A stretch of DNA of 64,000 nucleotides from Planctomycetota bacterium (GTDB lineage Bacteria; Planctomycetota; SZUA-567; H5-PLA8): positions 496,001 to 560,000 of the forward strand of contig JAOSKN010000003.1 in assembly GCA_027493525.1 (NCBI GenBank), read 5' to 3'. The notes beneath the pieces are model-generated. The model made no database searches and had not been told where the DNA came from. It saw only the letters and a list, made by a program, of their open reading frames with translations. Positions 43,831 through 52,583 of the stretch are shown piece by piece. Positions within the stretch are counted from its first letter, which is position 1, and every line of letters begins with the position of its first letter. Made by a program: the position numbers and the translations under genes.

Positions 43831-46244
43831 AGCGCGCCATCCTGCTGCTGCTGGCGCTGGCGCTGCGCGGGGAAACGCTCTTCGCGGAAGCCGGCGAGTC
43901 CCCCAGGCCCGCGTTCACGATCCTGTTTTCGGCGGAGGCCCATGCGGCGCTGCTGCCGTGCGATTGCCCTTTGCAGCCGCTGGGCGGCGTGGCCCGCCGC
44001 GCGACGCTGATCAAGCGCTTTCGCGAGCGCGGGCCGGTCCTGCTCCTCGACGCAGGCGGCTGGGCGGCGGGGGGGCTTTACGACGAAGAGAGCGACGGCG
44101 ATCCGGCGCGCGACCGGCTGCGCAGCGAACTGATGGCCCAGTGCATGGGCCTGATGGCCTACAGCGCGGTGGGCTGGGGCGACGAGGAGTGGGCGCTGGA
44201 ACTGCGCGGCGAGGACGGCAATCTGCGCGACGCCTACGGGCAGGTGCTGCCGCAGCGCGTATTCACGCATTGGCCGGATCGGGACCTGCCAGCGAAGGAC
44301 CTGCGCCTGACCTGGACCCCGATGGACGCCGGCGAGTCGCGGGTGGGGCTGCTCGCCGTGCCGGACAACGAAGGGCGTTCGACCGGCGTGGACTTCACGA
44401 CGCTGCGCCTCCTGCATCCCCCGGATCACGACGGGCGCGAGCCGGAGTTCGCGCTCGCGCTGGCGCCGGTGGGGGAAGAGACCGCCGAGCGGCTCGCGCG
44501 CGAGTCGCCCGTGCGCCTGGATCTGGTGCTCAGCGGCGGGCGCAAGGCGTCAACTCGGGAGTCCTGGCGCGCGGGCGCGACGGTGATCGCGAACTTCGAG
44601 TATCAGGTCCGCAAGCTTGGCGTGGCTGAGGTCTATCGCCGGCCGGCCGGTGGGGCGGGCGGGTCGCCGTGGGATGTTCGCGTCCGCTTCGTGCCGCTGG
44701 GGCCGGAGATTCCCGACGATCCCGAGATCGCGGCGCTCCTGGCCCCGCACCTGGAGACGCTCAAGCGCCAGGGCAAGGAGCGGTTGACGCTTGAGTTCTG
44801 GACCATGTCCGAATGCCCCTTCTGCGAGGAAGCTCGTGCGGACGTGCAGCAGGTTGTCGAGGCCCTGGGAGCGCGCGTGCGCTTCGAGCCTCACTTCGTG
44901 GTCAGCCGCGCCCCCGACGGGACTTTCCGCGCGCTGCACGGCCCGCGTGAACTGGAGGAGAACAAGGTCCAGGCGCTGATCTGGAAGTATTATCCGGAGA
45001 AATTCTTTGCCTGGCTGGCCTGGCGCAAGGACCGCCGCGAGGCGCCCTGGGAAGACGGCGCGCGCGAGTTGGGGATCCTGCGCGCTCGGATCGCCGGGGC
45101 CCTGGCGACGGGGGAGGCCGATGCGATCCTTGAAGCCGACCGATTGCTGGCGCTGCGCCGGCAGGTGCAGGGCACGCCGACGCTGGTCCTCGGAAACCGC
45201 ATCTACGAGGGCGACCTGGAGCGGCTCAAGCTGCTCAGCGCGCTTTGCGGGATGCTGCGCGAGCCTCATCCTGAGGCCTGCGCGGGCGCGCCCAAGTGTT
45301 TCTTCGACGCGCAATGCCGCAAGCGGGGTTTCGTCGGGAGGTGCCTGGATGCCGGAACGCCGGCCGCGCGCTGCGACTTCTCGCAGCCGGCGGTTAAGGT
45401 CGGCGCCGAGGTCCTGGTCGAGCCGCATGCGCTCTGGAGCAATCACGAAGCGATCCTGGAAATTCTCGTAGGCTACCTGCCGGGCTTGGCGTGGCGCGAG
45501 ATCGATCCGCATACCGAGGCCGGCCGCGCGCTGGTCGAGCAGTACGGGATCGAGCGTTTCCCGGCGTACCTCCTGGATGAGAACGCCAGCACGGAGGAGC
45601 GCTTTGCCGCGAACCTGGGTCAGGCGACGGCCAAGCAGGGCGAGCGCTGGCTGGTGAAGCCCCAGACCTCCGGCGCGCACCGGCTGGCGAATCGGGAGCG
45701 CGTGCGCGGCCGGGCCGACCTGTTCGTCTCGCGCTTCACCCGGAACGGGCAAGAGGCCGTCGATGCCGCGCTGGCGCTGCTGGACGAACTCCCCGACAAG
45801 CCGGACCTGCGGATCCACGACGCGCTGTACTGGCAGGAGGACGCGCGGCCGGACGGCGGCATCACGCGGCAGCTCGCGGCGCGCGGGGGACGGGCCGAAC
45901 TGGAAGACGCGGCGCTCGCGCTGGCCGTGCGGCGGCTGGCGCCGGAAAAGTTCCGGGCGTACCTCAAGGCCCGCGGCGAACGCCGCGCGAGCCTGTACTG
46001 GGATCTCGCCTTGAAGGCGGTCGAACTCGATCCGGCGGCCGTCCGCAAGCTGGCCGAAGGGCCGGAGGAGGGCATCCTGCGCGAGATGGAGGCCTCCGCC
46101 GACCTGCTCGCCGCGCTCGAGGCCGGCGGCGATATCGTCCTGCTGGGGGAGAACTGCGAAGTCCTGCCCGTCCGCTCGTCGCGCGACCTGCGCTATTTCC
46201 TCGAGCGGATCGGGCGGCGGAATGCCGGAGTGAAGCAGGAATGA
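43827..46244 (+). CDS. Exported metallophosphatase-like protein with thioredoxin-like repeats
   Basis: GTG 43827 overlaps the previous stop; 805 residues with a signal peptide (AILLLLALALRGETLFA). The first 300 residues resemble UshA/5'-nucleotidase-like metallophosphatases (LLPCDCPLQPLGGVARRATL, VLLLDAGGWAAG), although the usual metal ligands are incomplete. A DsbA/thioredoxin-like domain follows with SECPFCEEARADV and cis-Pro VQGTPTLVLGN, then a Cys-rich joint (CFFDAQCRKRGFVGRC). Two further thioredoxin-like units lack a CxxC (ERFPAYLLDENAS). With the FMN-binding partner it could form a flavin-to-thiol electron route in the periplasm, but this is inference. It ends before the heptad repeat. 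Confidence 0.65.
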   Translation: MKRAILLLLALALRGETLFAEAGESPRPAFTILFSAEAHAALLPCDCPLQPLGGVARRATLIKRFRERGPVLLLDAGGWAAGGLYDEESDGDPARDRLRSELMAQCMGLMAYSAVGWGDEEWALELRGEDGNLRDAYGQVLPQRVFTHWPDRDLPAKDLRLTWTPMDAGESRVGLLAVPDNEGRSTGVDFTTLRLLHPPDHDGREPEFALALAPVGEETAERLARESPVRLDLVLSGGRKASTRESWRAGATVIANFEYQVRKLGVAEVYRRPAGGAGGSPWDVRVRFVPLGPEIPDDPEIAALLAPHLETLKRQGKERLTLEFWTMSECPFCEEARADVQQVVEALGARVRFEPHFVVSRAPDGTFRALHGPRELEENKVQALIWKYYPEKFFAWLAWRKDRREAPWEDGARELGILRARIAGALATGEADAILEADRLLALRRQVQGTPTLVLGNRIYEGDLERLKLLSALCGMLREPHPEACAGAPKCFFDAQCRKRGFVGRCLDAGTPAARCDFSQPAVKVGAEVLVEPHALWSNHEAILEILVGYLPGLAWREIDPHTEAGRALVEQYGIERFPAYLLDENASTEERFAANLGQATAKQGERWLVKPQTSGAHRLANRERVRGRADLFVSRFTRNGQEAVDAALALLDELPDKPDLRIHDALYWQEDARPDGGITRQLAARGGRAELEDAALALAVRRLAPEKFRAYLKARGERRASLYWDLALKAVELDPAAVRKLAEGPEEGILREMEASADLLAALEAGGDIVLLGENCEVLPVRSSRDLRYFLERIGRRNAGVKQE

Positions 46245-46350
46245 TGAAGTATGAAATATGAAGCGTGAAGACCAGCCAGGCGTCTTCATACTTCATACTT
46301 CATACTTCATACTTCATACTTCATACTTCATACTTCATACTTCATACTTC
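46242..46350. repeat. Heptanucleotide array in inverted arrangement (CTTCATA, about 9.5 copies)
   Basis: The left arm carries degenerate heptads (ATGAAGT ATGAAAT ATGAAGC GTGAAGA). The right arm carries CTTCATA tandem units from 46284 to 46350. The arms are inverse complements and can form a long hairpin around CCAGCCAGG. It lies between the stops of the convergent thioredoxin-repeat and serpin genes. The same heptad appears near 35.8 kb. Confidence 0.9.
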
Positions 46351-46364
46351 GGGCCTAGCCCAAG

Positions 46365-47747
46365 CTACTCCTTGGTCGGATCCGCTACGCGGCCCATGAA
46401 GAGGATTGCGCCGGAGGCGTTATCGCGGATCGCGAAGACGAAGGGGCGATCGGCCTTGAAGACCTTGGGCTCCTTGCGCTCTCGCGGGGGCGGCGCGCCG
46501 GGCTTGACCACGACGGCGGTCGCGGCGGCCGCCTCGGTGCCTTCCTCGTTGACGTCCACGAACGCCTTGTGGAGCACGAGGGAGACGTAGAGCATGCGCG
46601 AGCCGTCCATCCCCGAGAGGTCGCACGGGCCGTAGGCGAAGAGATCCTTGACGCCCAGCTTTTGCAGCGCGGGGCGAATGTCCTCGGCGCCCCAGGTGAC
46701 TTTGAACTTCGGCAAGGCCACCTGGACGTCCTCCTCCCGCATCCCGCCGCGCCACGTGTCCAGGTTCCCGACGCTTAAGCGCCCCTCGATCCCGGCGAGT
46801 CCATCCACGCGTCTTGGCAGAAGGATAAGCATCGAAAGCTCTCCGTTCACGTAAGGAAGTTCCAATGCTTGCAGCACGTCGGCGTCCTCGTAGTACCGTG
46901 CCTTCAGGGTCCGGTGCATGGTGGGCGCGTCGACGCGTTTGAGCGCCGTGAGGTGGAACGGCTCGGGCCGGGTGTTTGACTTGCTGAACGGGCTGCTCCA
47001 ATCGCCCTTGAAATAGATCGCGTTGACCAGAACCAGCACGGCATCGGGCGTCAGTTGTCCGGCGAGGATCAGTTCCTTGATCTTCTCCTGCGTGCGGTCC
47101 TCGACCCACGTGTTGATCGCCTTGCGGGAGGCTTCCGTCGCGCCCGCGAAATCAAGGCGCTCCAGCGGCGCGCCGTACTGCTTCTCGTTCAGTTCAAGAA
47201 AGGCCGGGAGGAACTCGTACTTCTTCGCGCCGAAGAGGCGATTGGCGACGGCGAGCTTGAAGCCTCGCGGCTGGCCGTCCTTCCGGGGCGCGTTCAGTTC
47301 CTGGATCAGTCCGGCGCAGGCGGCGTGGAAGCGTTCGCCGGCGAGCTTGAAACGCAGGCCCTGCTCCATTTCCCTTGCCGTGTTGCCCTTCGCGCCGGCA
47401 TAAGTCATCCCCAGTGCCGTTGAAATGCTGTAGGGCGAGAAGAAAAAGTTCCGCTCCTGGCCGCCGGCGAGTTTCGCATAGAGGTCCATGCCGAGCGCAT
47501 TAACGCCCGCGGCGATGGCCTGCTTCTCCTCTTCCGTGGCGGGATTCATGTCGCCTTTCAGCGGCCCGGTGTCCTCCTGGACGGCTTCGCCTCGCGGTCC
47601 CCGGTCGGTCTGGGAGCTTTGCGCATCGGGCCGTGCTGGACTCCGATCCTGGGTCGCCGCGCGCTCCGACCCGCGGAGCGAACTCGCCGCAAGGCCCAGG
47701 AGCGAAGCCAGCGCCAGCGCGGCCGCAAACGTTCCAAGCTTTGCCAT
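46365..47747 (-). CDS. Exported serpin (serine protease inhibitor)
   Basis: From ATG 47747, with AGGAGG nine bases upstream, there are 460 residues. A signal/anchor segment is followed by a linker, then the serpin fold: NFFFSPYSISTALGMTYAGAKGNT, VANRLFGAKKYEF, LVNAIYFKGDW and the hinge NEEGTEAAAATAVVV, which has the small residues needed for loop insertion and so marks an inhibitory serpin. The reactive loop is long and basic/proline-rich (KPGAPPPRERKEPK). FVFAIRDNASGAILFMGRV closes the fold. Its frame is open upstream through the sigma factor, so it may also be made as one fused protein. Confidence 0.88.
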   Translation of the reverse strand: MAKLGTFAAALALASLLGLAASSLRGSERAATQDRSPARPDAQSSQTDRGPRGEAVQEDTGPLKGDMNPATEEEKQAIAAGVNALGMDLYAKLAGGQERNFFFSPYSISTALGMTYAGAKGNTAREMEQGLRFKLAGERFHAACAGLIQELNAPRKDGQPRGFKLAVANRLFGAKKYEFLPAFLELNEKQYGAPLERLDFAGATEASRKAINTWVEDRTQEKIKELILAGQLTPDAVLVLVNAIYFKGDWSSPFSKSNTRPEPFHLTALKRVDAPTMHRTLKARYYEDADVLQALELPYVNGELSMLILLPRRVDGLAGIEGRLSVGNLDTWRGGMREEDVQVALPKFKVTWGAEDIRPALQKLGVKDLFAYGPCDLSGMDGSRMLYVSLVLHKAFVDVNEEGTEAAAATAVVVKPGAPPPRERKEPKVFKADRPFVFAIRDNASGAILFMGRVADPTKE

Positions 47748-48484
47748 CGTACTCCACCTCCTCATGGGGTTGAACGGGGGTAATTGCGGCGTTTGCGAAC
47801 TGTGCAAAAGGCGTTGCCAGGATGGGTTGGGTTCCGGCGCATCCGCGCGGCCGGATTCCGCGGCTTCCGCCGGCGCGCCCAGCAGCCGCTCGAGCTGTCC
47901 GTAGGCCAGGATCAGGCCCAGCAGGGCGAGCCGGCGGCGCAGCCGTTCCATGCCGCGATGCACCCGCGTTTTGGCCGTGTTCACGGGGCAGCCGAGGGTC
48001 TTTGCGATCCGCTGGTAGTCCAGGCCCGCTTGGTAATGCAGGACCAGCGGGAGGCGCTCCAGGTCGGGCAGCGCCTCAAGTTCAGCGCGGACGGCGTTGA
48101 GTTGCTCGGAGGCCTCGGCCGCCGCGTGGGGTTCCGGCTCGCGAGAGGAGTCCGCGCCGCGCGGGCCGGCGCGGTCCTCGCGGACGCGCTGGCGGCGGCG
48201 CTGGCGGAGCATCTGAAGGGCAGTGTTGGAGGCTACGCAGAGGATCCAGCTTGCCGCGGAGGCCTCGGCATGCTCGGCCGGGGGGTAAACGCGCCGGCAC
48301 GGTCGCGAAGCTGGAGGAGCGTCTCCTGGCAGGCGTCCTCGGCAAGGGCATCGTCGCCCAGGATGCGGCGGGATACGCGTTGAATCGCCGCGCCGTGCCG
48401 CTCGAGCAAGACGGTCCAGGCTTCCAGGTCGCGTTGCCGTGCCAAGCGCTTCAGCGCCTCCGCTGAGTTCATGGTCGTCTTCAT
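47748..48484 (-). CDS. ECF-type sigma-70 family factor, in frame with serpin (one frameshift)
   Basis: Region 2 starts in the frame of ATG 48484 (DLEAWTVLLERHGAAIQRV, GDDALAEDACQETLLQLRD). Adding one base to the six-base run at 48280-48285 continues it as FTPPAEHAEASAASWILCVA and NTALQMLRQRRRQRVRED. Region 4 is ALPDLERLPLVLHYQAGLDY with TAKTRVHRGMERLRRR. A weakly hydrophobic segment (LALLGLILAYGQLERLL) and a linker follow. No stop codon occurs before the serpin, so the 246 residues listed are the sigma part of a possible 706-residue fusion. It should direct polymerase to stress or envelope promoters. Confidence 0.72.
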
Positions 48485-48823
48485 GGGCTTCCAATCGCCG
48501 GTCGTGAAGAGAATGCCGCCAGCCGGATACGAGTTCTTGGAATCTAGACCGAAATGGCCTTAACGGGACGAACAATCCTGCAACTCGGTTCCATAGCGGC
48601 GGTAAGGAACTGAATGGCAGGCCGGACCTGACCTTGGCCTCACTAAATTAGAATAACCGGAGCAGCAGCCGCTCGCGCCTTGAGTCGTTCTTGCAAGCCT
48701 CGCGGCTTTTGGGGCTTGCGCAAGGAAAAAGGAGAAGTGAAAATCCGTCCGTCTACCGGATCGAGGTGACCGTCTGGCGCGCCGCGCGCGTGGGCCGCAT
48801 TGGCAAGCAAAAGGAGTCGAGCC
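48485..48823. other. Divergent promoter region between sigma/serpin and liv operon
   Basis: About 340 bp with no gene. An AT-richer spot CACTAAATTAGAATAACC near 48.65 kb could supply a -10 element (TAGAAT) for the liv operon, but no convincing -35 is placed at the right distance. Confidence 0.4.
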
Positions 48824-50032
48824 ATGAGCCTGAAAACCGTTAAAGGCGGTGCCGCGGCGCTGGCGGTCCTCGCGCTGGCGCTGCTGGGAGGCTGTGGAAG
48901 CGGGGGGAAGACCGCGGCGAAGAGCGGCGAGAGCGGCAACGGCGGCGAGACCAAGGCTGCGGGAGGCGGGATTCCCATCGGGGTGGTCCTGGAGAAGACC
49001 GGCGGCCTGCAGGATTGGGGTCGGGACTCCGAACGCGGCATGTTCCTGGCGTTGGAGCACCTGAAAGGGCAGGGTGGGATCGAGATCTCCCTGGACATCC
49101 GCGACAACAACTGCAAGCCCGACCAGTCGGCCAGCGAGTTCATCAACCTGGTCAGCGTGAAGAACGTGCTCGCCGTCCTGGGCGCGGTCGCGTCCAGCGA
49201 CACGCGCGCGATGAAGGAACAAGCGAACAAGTACAAGGTTCCCCTGATCACGCACGCCTCGACCAACGTGCAGCTCACCAAGGACACCGAGTGGCTCTAT
49301 CGCATTTGTTTCGACGATGAATTCCAGGGCGCGGTCTGCGCGCGCTTCGCGTGGGATTCGCTCAAGGCCAAGAAAGCGATCGTCGTCACGGACGCGGCGC
49401 AGGACTACAGCCGGGGGCTGACGGCTTCGTTCACCAAGACCTATACGGAACTGGGCGGAACGGTCGTCGAGGAACTGACCTACCAGACAGGCGACAAGAT
49501 CTTCACTTCGCAGGTGGGCAAGCTGCAGGCGTCCGAAATCGAGTGCGTATTCACGTCGGGATATGCGCCGGAAGTGGGCCTGCTGCTGAAAACGGCGCGC
49601 GAGGCGGGATTCGATAAGCCGTTCCTGGGCGGGGACGGGTTGTCCATGGAGCAATTCTACAGGATCGCCGGAGCGCAGGTGGGCACGGGCGTGTACATCT
49701 GCGACCACGCACACCCGGACGACCCGGACCCCAAGGTCCAGAAATTCGTTACGGCCTACAAGGCCAAATTCGCCGGCGCGACGCCGGGCTCAATGGCGTT
49801 CCTGGGCTACGACGCGATCTTCGCGATCCATGACGCGCTGGTCCGGGCGAAGGCCAAGGGCGAACTGACCCGGGACTCGGTGCGCGAGGCAATAGGCTCG
49901 ATCCAGGACCTCGATCTGGTGACGGGGCGGATCACGATGGGCGCGGATCACGAGGTGAAAAAGCGCGCGGTGGTCCTGAAATACCAGCCGGACGGCTCGT
50001 TCAAGTTCGCAGCGGAAGTGAAGCCGGAGTAG
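48824..50032 (+). CDS. livK: Branched-chain amino acid ABC transporter, substrate-binding lipoprotein
   Basis: ATG 48824 follows AAGGAG; 402 residues. The signal ends in a lipobox (VLALALLGGC) and a Gly/Lys-rich linker. The type I periplasmic-binding fold shows IPIGVVLEKTGGLQDWGRD, LDIRDNNCKPDQSASEF, AVLGAVASSDTRAM and AFLGYDAIFAIHDALVRA. It captures a branched-chain amino acid, an amide or a related compound; the ligand is not certain from sequence. It is the first gene of livKHMGF. Confidence 0.92.
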   Translation: MSLKTVKGGAAALAVLALALLGGCGSGGKTAAKSGESGNGGETKAAGGGIPIGVVLEKTGGLQDWGRDSERGMFLALEHLKGQGGIEISLDIRDNNCKPDQSASEFINLVSVKNVLAVLGAVASSDTRAMKEQANKYKVPLITHASTNVQLTKDTEWLYRICFDDEFQGAVCARFAWDSLKAKKAIVVTDAAQDYSRGLTASFTKTYTELGGTVVEELTYQTGDKIFTSQVGKLQASEIECVFTSGYAPEVGLLLKTAREAGFDKPFLGGDGLSMEQFYRIAGAQVGTGVYICDHAHPDDPDPKVQKFVTAYKAKFAGATPGSMAFLGYDAIFAIHDALVRAKAKGELTRDSVREAIGSIQDLDLVTGRITMGADHEVKKRAVVLKYQPDGSFKFAAEVKPE

Positions 50033-50129
50033 CGCGCGCGGCCCACGGGGTCCCGCACCGGCAGGCGCCACGGGCCGCGGCTCGTGGCGCGTTCGTTCCC
50101 GGCGTCGGGAGGCCGGAGGCCCCGCGACA

Positions 50130-51286
50130 TTGACGGAATTCATCACCCAGGTTCTCAACGGCCTGACGTTTGGGGCGCTCATCGCGCTCGTCGCCGTCGG
50201 CTACACGATGGTCTACGGCATCATCAAGCTGATCAATTTCGCCCATGGCGAGTTTTACATGACCGGCGGCGTGGCCGGCATGCTGATCTTGTCGACGCTG
50301 GCGGCGCCGGGGATGCCGCTGAACGGCGCGCCGGGGCTGCTTAAACTCCTGCTGGCGCTGGCGGCCGCGGGCGCCTGCGTGGCGGTGCTGGCGGCCGTGA
50401 CCGAACGCCTGGCGTACCGGCCGATCCGCGACACGGGGCGCATCGCCGCGCTCCTGACGGCGGTCGGCGTCTCGCTGTTCCTCCAGAACACGGGCATCGC
50501 GATCTTCGGCGCGCGGCAAACGGCGTTCCCGGAAACGCTCGCCGACGAGCGCTTCCCGCGTTTTGCGGCGAACCTGGATGACCTGGAGGCGGGGCAGCCT
50601 GCGGCGCGGCAGATCGCCTATCGCGCGCCGTTCCGCCAGCCTGACGGCGCGCCGATGCTCGATCCCAAGACCGGGCAGCCGCTATACATGCAGGTGAATC
50701 TGGTGGAGGCCGGGAAGGTCATCGAGGCCGCGAAGCTGGAGCGCGCGCGGCGCGCGCAGCCGGAACAGGTCTACGCCTACGCGGCGGTGACGGTCAGCGT
50801 GAAGCAGTTCATCGTCTTTCTGGCCCTGGCGCTCTCGGCGGCCGGGCTTTATGTGCTGGTGCAGCGCACGAAGATCGGGCGGGCGATGCGCGCGGTGAGC
50901 CACGATATGGAAGCGGCCGGGCTGATGGGCATCTCGGTGGACTTCGTGATCCTGCTGACGTTCCTGGTGGGCGGGTTCCTGGCGGGCGTGGGCGGGGTGC
51001 TGGCCGGGGGGATGTTCATCGGGACGGTGGATCCGATGATGGGCTTCATGCTGGGGCTGAAAGCGTTTATCGCGGCGGTGCTGGGGGCATCGGGAGCATT
51101 CCCGGGGCGCTGCTGGGCGGGCTGCTGCTGGGGTTGGTGGAGCAGCTCACGCAACATTACGCCGACACGGTGCTCTTTTCGGGCGCCAGCGCGTACCGCG
51201 ACGCGATCGCCTTCGTGATCCTGATCGGCGTGCTGTTGGTGCGGCCCGCCGGGTTCTTTGGGCGCTTCGAAGGCCAGAAGGTGTAG
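50130..51286 (+). CDS. livH: Branched-chain amino acid ABC transporter permease LivH (one frameshift)
   Basis: The start is TTG 50130 ([11 protein letters not shown]) behind GGAGG. Core permease motifs are [21 protein letters not shown] and the EAA-like [20 protein letters not shown]. The track ORF ends early in Arg/Cys-rich residues at 51218. Adding one G to the five-base run 51084-51088 gives [20 protein letters not shown] and a proper end ([14 protein letters not shown]) at 51286, 385 residues in all. Compared with typical LivH of about 300 residues, an 80-residue soluble insert ([20 protein letters not shown]) sits between two membrane segments. Confidence 0.85.
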
Positions 51287-51299
51287 GGGCGGGGACGCG

Positions 51300-52583
51300 A
51301 TGTTCGAAGGCCTTTTCAATTTCGCGAACCTCTCGAACCATCTGATCCTGGTCGGGATCTTCGTGATCCTGGCGCTCTCCCTCAACCTGATTAACGGCTC
51401 GCTGGGCGCGTTTTCGCTGGGGCACCATGCCTTCTGGGGCATGGGCGCGTACGTGGCGGGCAGCGTGGTCTGGGCGTTGGGCACGCCGGACGGCGGGTTC
51501 GTGCCGTGGGCGCTCTCGTTCCCGCTGGCCATGCTGGCGGCGGCGCTCTTCGGAGTGCTCGTGGGCGTGCCCTGCCTGCGCCTGCGCGGGGACTACCTGG
51601 CGATCGTGACCCTGGGCTTCGCCGAGATCTTCGTCATCTTCGTGCGAAATTCAGAGAGTTGGAAGAACCTGCTCTCCGCGCCGGCGGGGGCGGAAACCGG
51701 GCCTGTCCGCGCGATCTTCGCCGAGCGCGGTCTGGGCGGCGCGGCGGGGTTCTCAATGGGCGACGGCTTCAAAGGCGGCAACGATTTCGTGCTCTCCCTC
51801 ATGAGCCGTATGCTCGGCCCGGAGCAGGCCATCTTCGGGAAGAATCTCTTCTATCTCATCCTGACCTGGCTCCTCGTCGCCGCCACCTACCTGGTGATCC
51901 GCAACCTGCTCCGCTCCGCGCACGGCCGCGCGATCCTTGCGATCCGCGAGGACGAGACGGCGGCGGAACTCCTGGGCGTCAACCTGACTCGCTACAAGGT
52001 GCTGGCCTTCGTGACCGGCGCGGCCTTCGCGGGCCTGGCCGGAGCGCTGTACGCCAATTATCTCTCGAACGTGTCGCCCAATTCCTTCCTGCTGATGAAC
52101 GGGATCAAGATCCTGCTGATGGTGGTGCTGGGCGGGCTGGGCAGCATGTCGGGAACCTTCGTCGCCGTGATGGTGCTGTACGCCAGCGAGCAGGCGCTCT
52201 CCACGCTCAGCATGCGGGTGCCGTTTCCGGCGTACACGGGCGGCGGGTTCGAATTCGCGGACCTGGAGCTGAAGGAGCTGTGGCAGGTGATATTTTCGCT
52301 GGTGCTGGTGCTGCTGATGTTGATGCGCCCGCAGGGGATCATGGGCCGCGAGGAGTTTTCGCGCGCCTGGGTCCGCAAGATCCTGGCCGAGTGGCGCAAG
52401 GACCCCGTGATGCCGGTGCTCACGGCGGCGCAGTGGCTCCAACTGCTCGTCGTCCTCGCCGCGAACCGCAATCCCTGGGTGCTGCTGGGTTCGTTGCTGG
52501 CGGTGGTGGGCTGCCAGTTTTTCAAGCTCCGGCGCAGGACGGCGAGGCTGCGCGCGGCGGCGGAAGGAGGCGCGCGCGCATGA
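51300..52583 (+). CDS. livM: Branched-chain amino acid ABC transporter permease LivM
   Basis: ATG 51300 gives 427 residues, starting 13 bp after the corrected livH stop. It shows ALSLNLINGSLGAFSLGHHAFWG, LRLRGDYLAIVTLGFAEIF, the cytoplasmic loop IREDETAAELLGVNLTRYK, and GGLGSMSGTFVAVM. A C-terminal extension of about 80 residues after GREEF carries two more hydrophobic stretches and a basic end (FFKLRRRTARLRAAAEG), longer than usual LivM. Its stop overlaps the livG start (ATGA). Confidence 0.92.
   Translation: MFEGLFNFANLSNHLILVGIFVILALSLNLINGSLGAFSLGHHAFWGMGAYVAGSVVWALGTPDGGFVPWALSFPLAMLAAALFGVLVGVPCLRLRGDYLAIVTLGFAEIFVIFVRNSESWKNLLSAPAGAETGPVRAIFAERGLGGAAGFSMGDGFKGGNDFVLSLMSRMLGPEQAIFGKNLFYLILTWLLVAATYLVIRNLLRSAHGRAILAIREDETAAELLGVNLTRYKVLAFVTGAAFAGLAGALYANYLSNVSPNSFLLMNGIKILLMVVLGGLGSMSGTFVAVMVLYASEQALSTLSMRVPFPAYTGGGFEFADLELKELWQVIFSLVLVLLMLMRPQGIMGREEFSRAWVRKILAEWRKDPVMPVLTAAQWLQLLVVLAANRNPWVLLGSLLAVVGCQFFKLRRRTARLRAAAEGGARA

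Noticed and set aside
51084-51088. Programmed ribosomal frameshift in livH
   Set aside because: The run lacks a slippery heptamer with a following stimulator that I can see, and five other genes show the same kind of one-base change, so assembly error is simpler.
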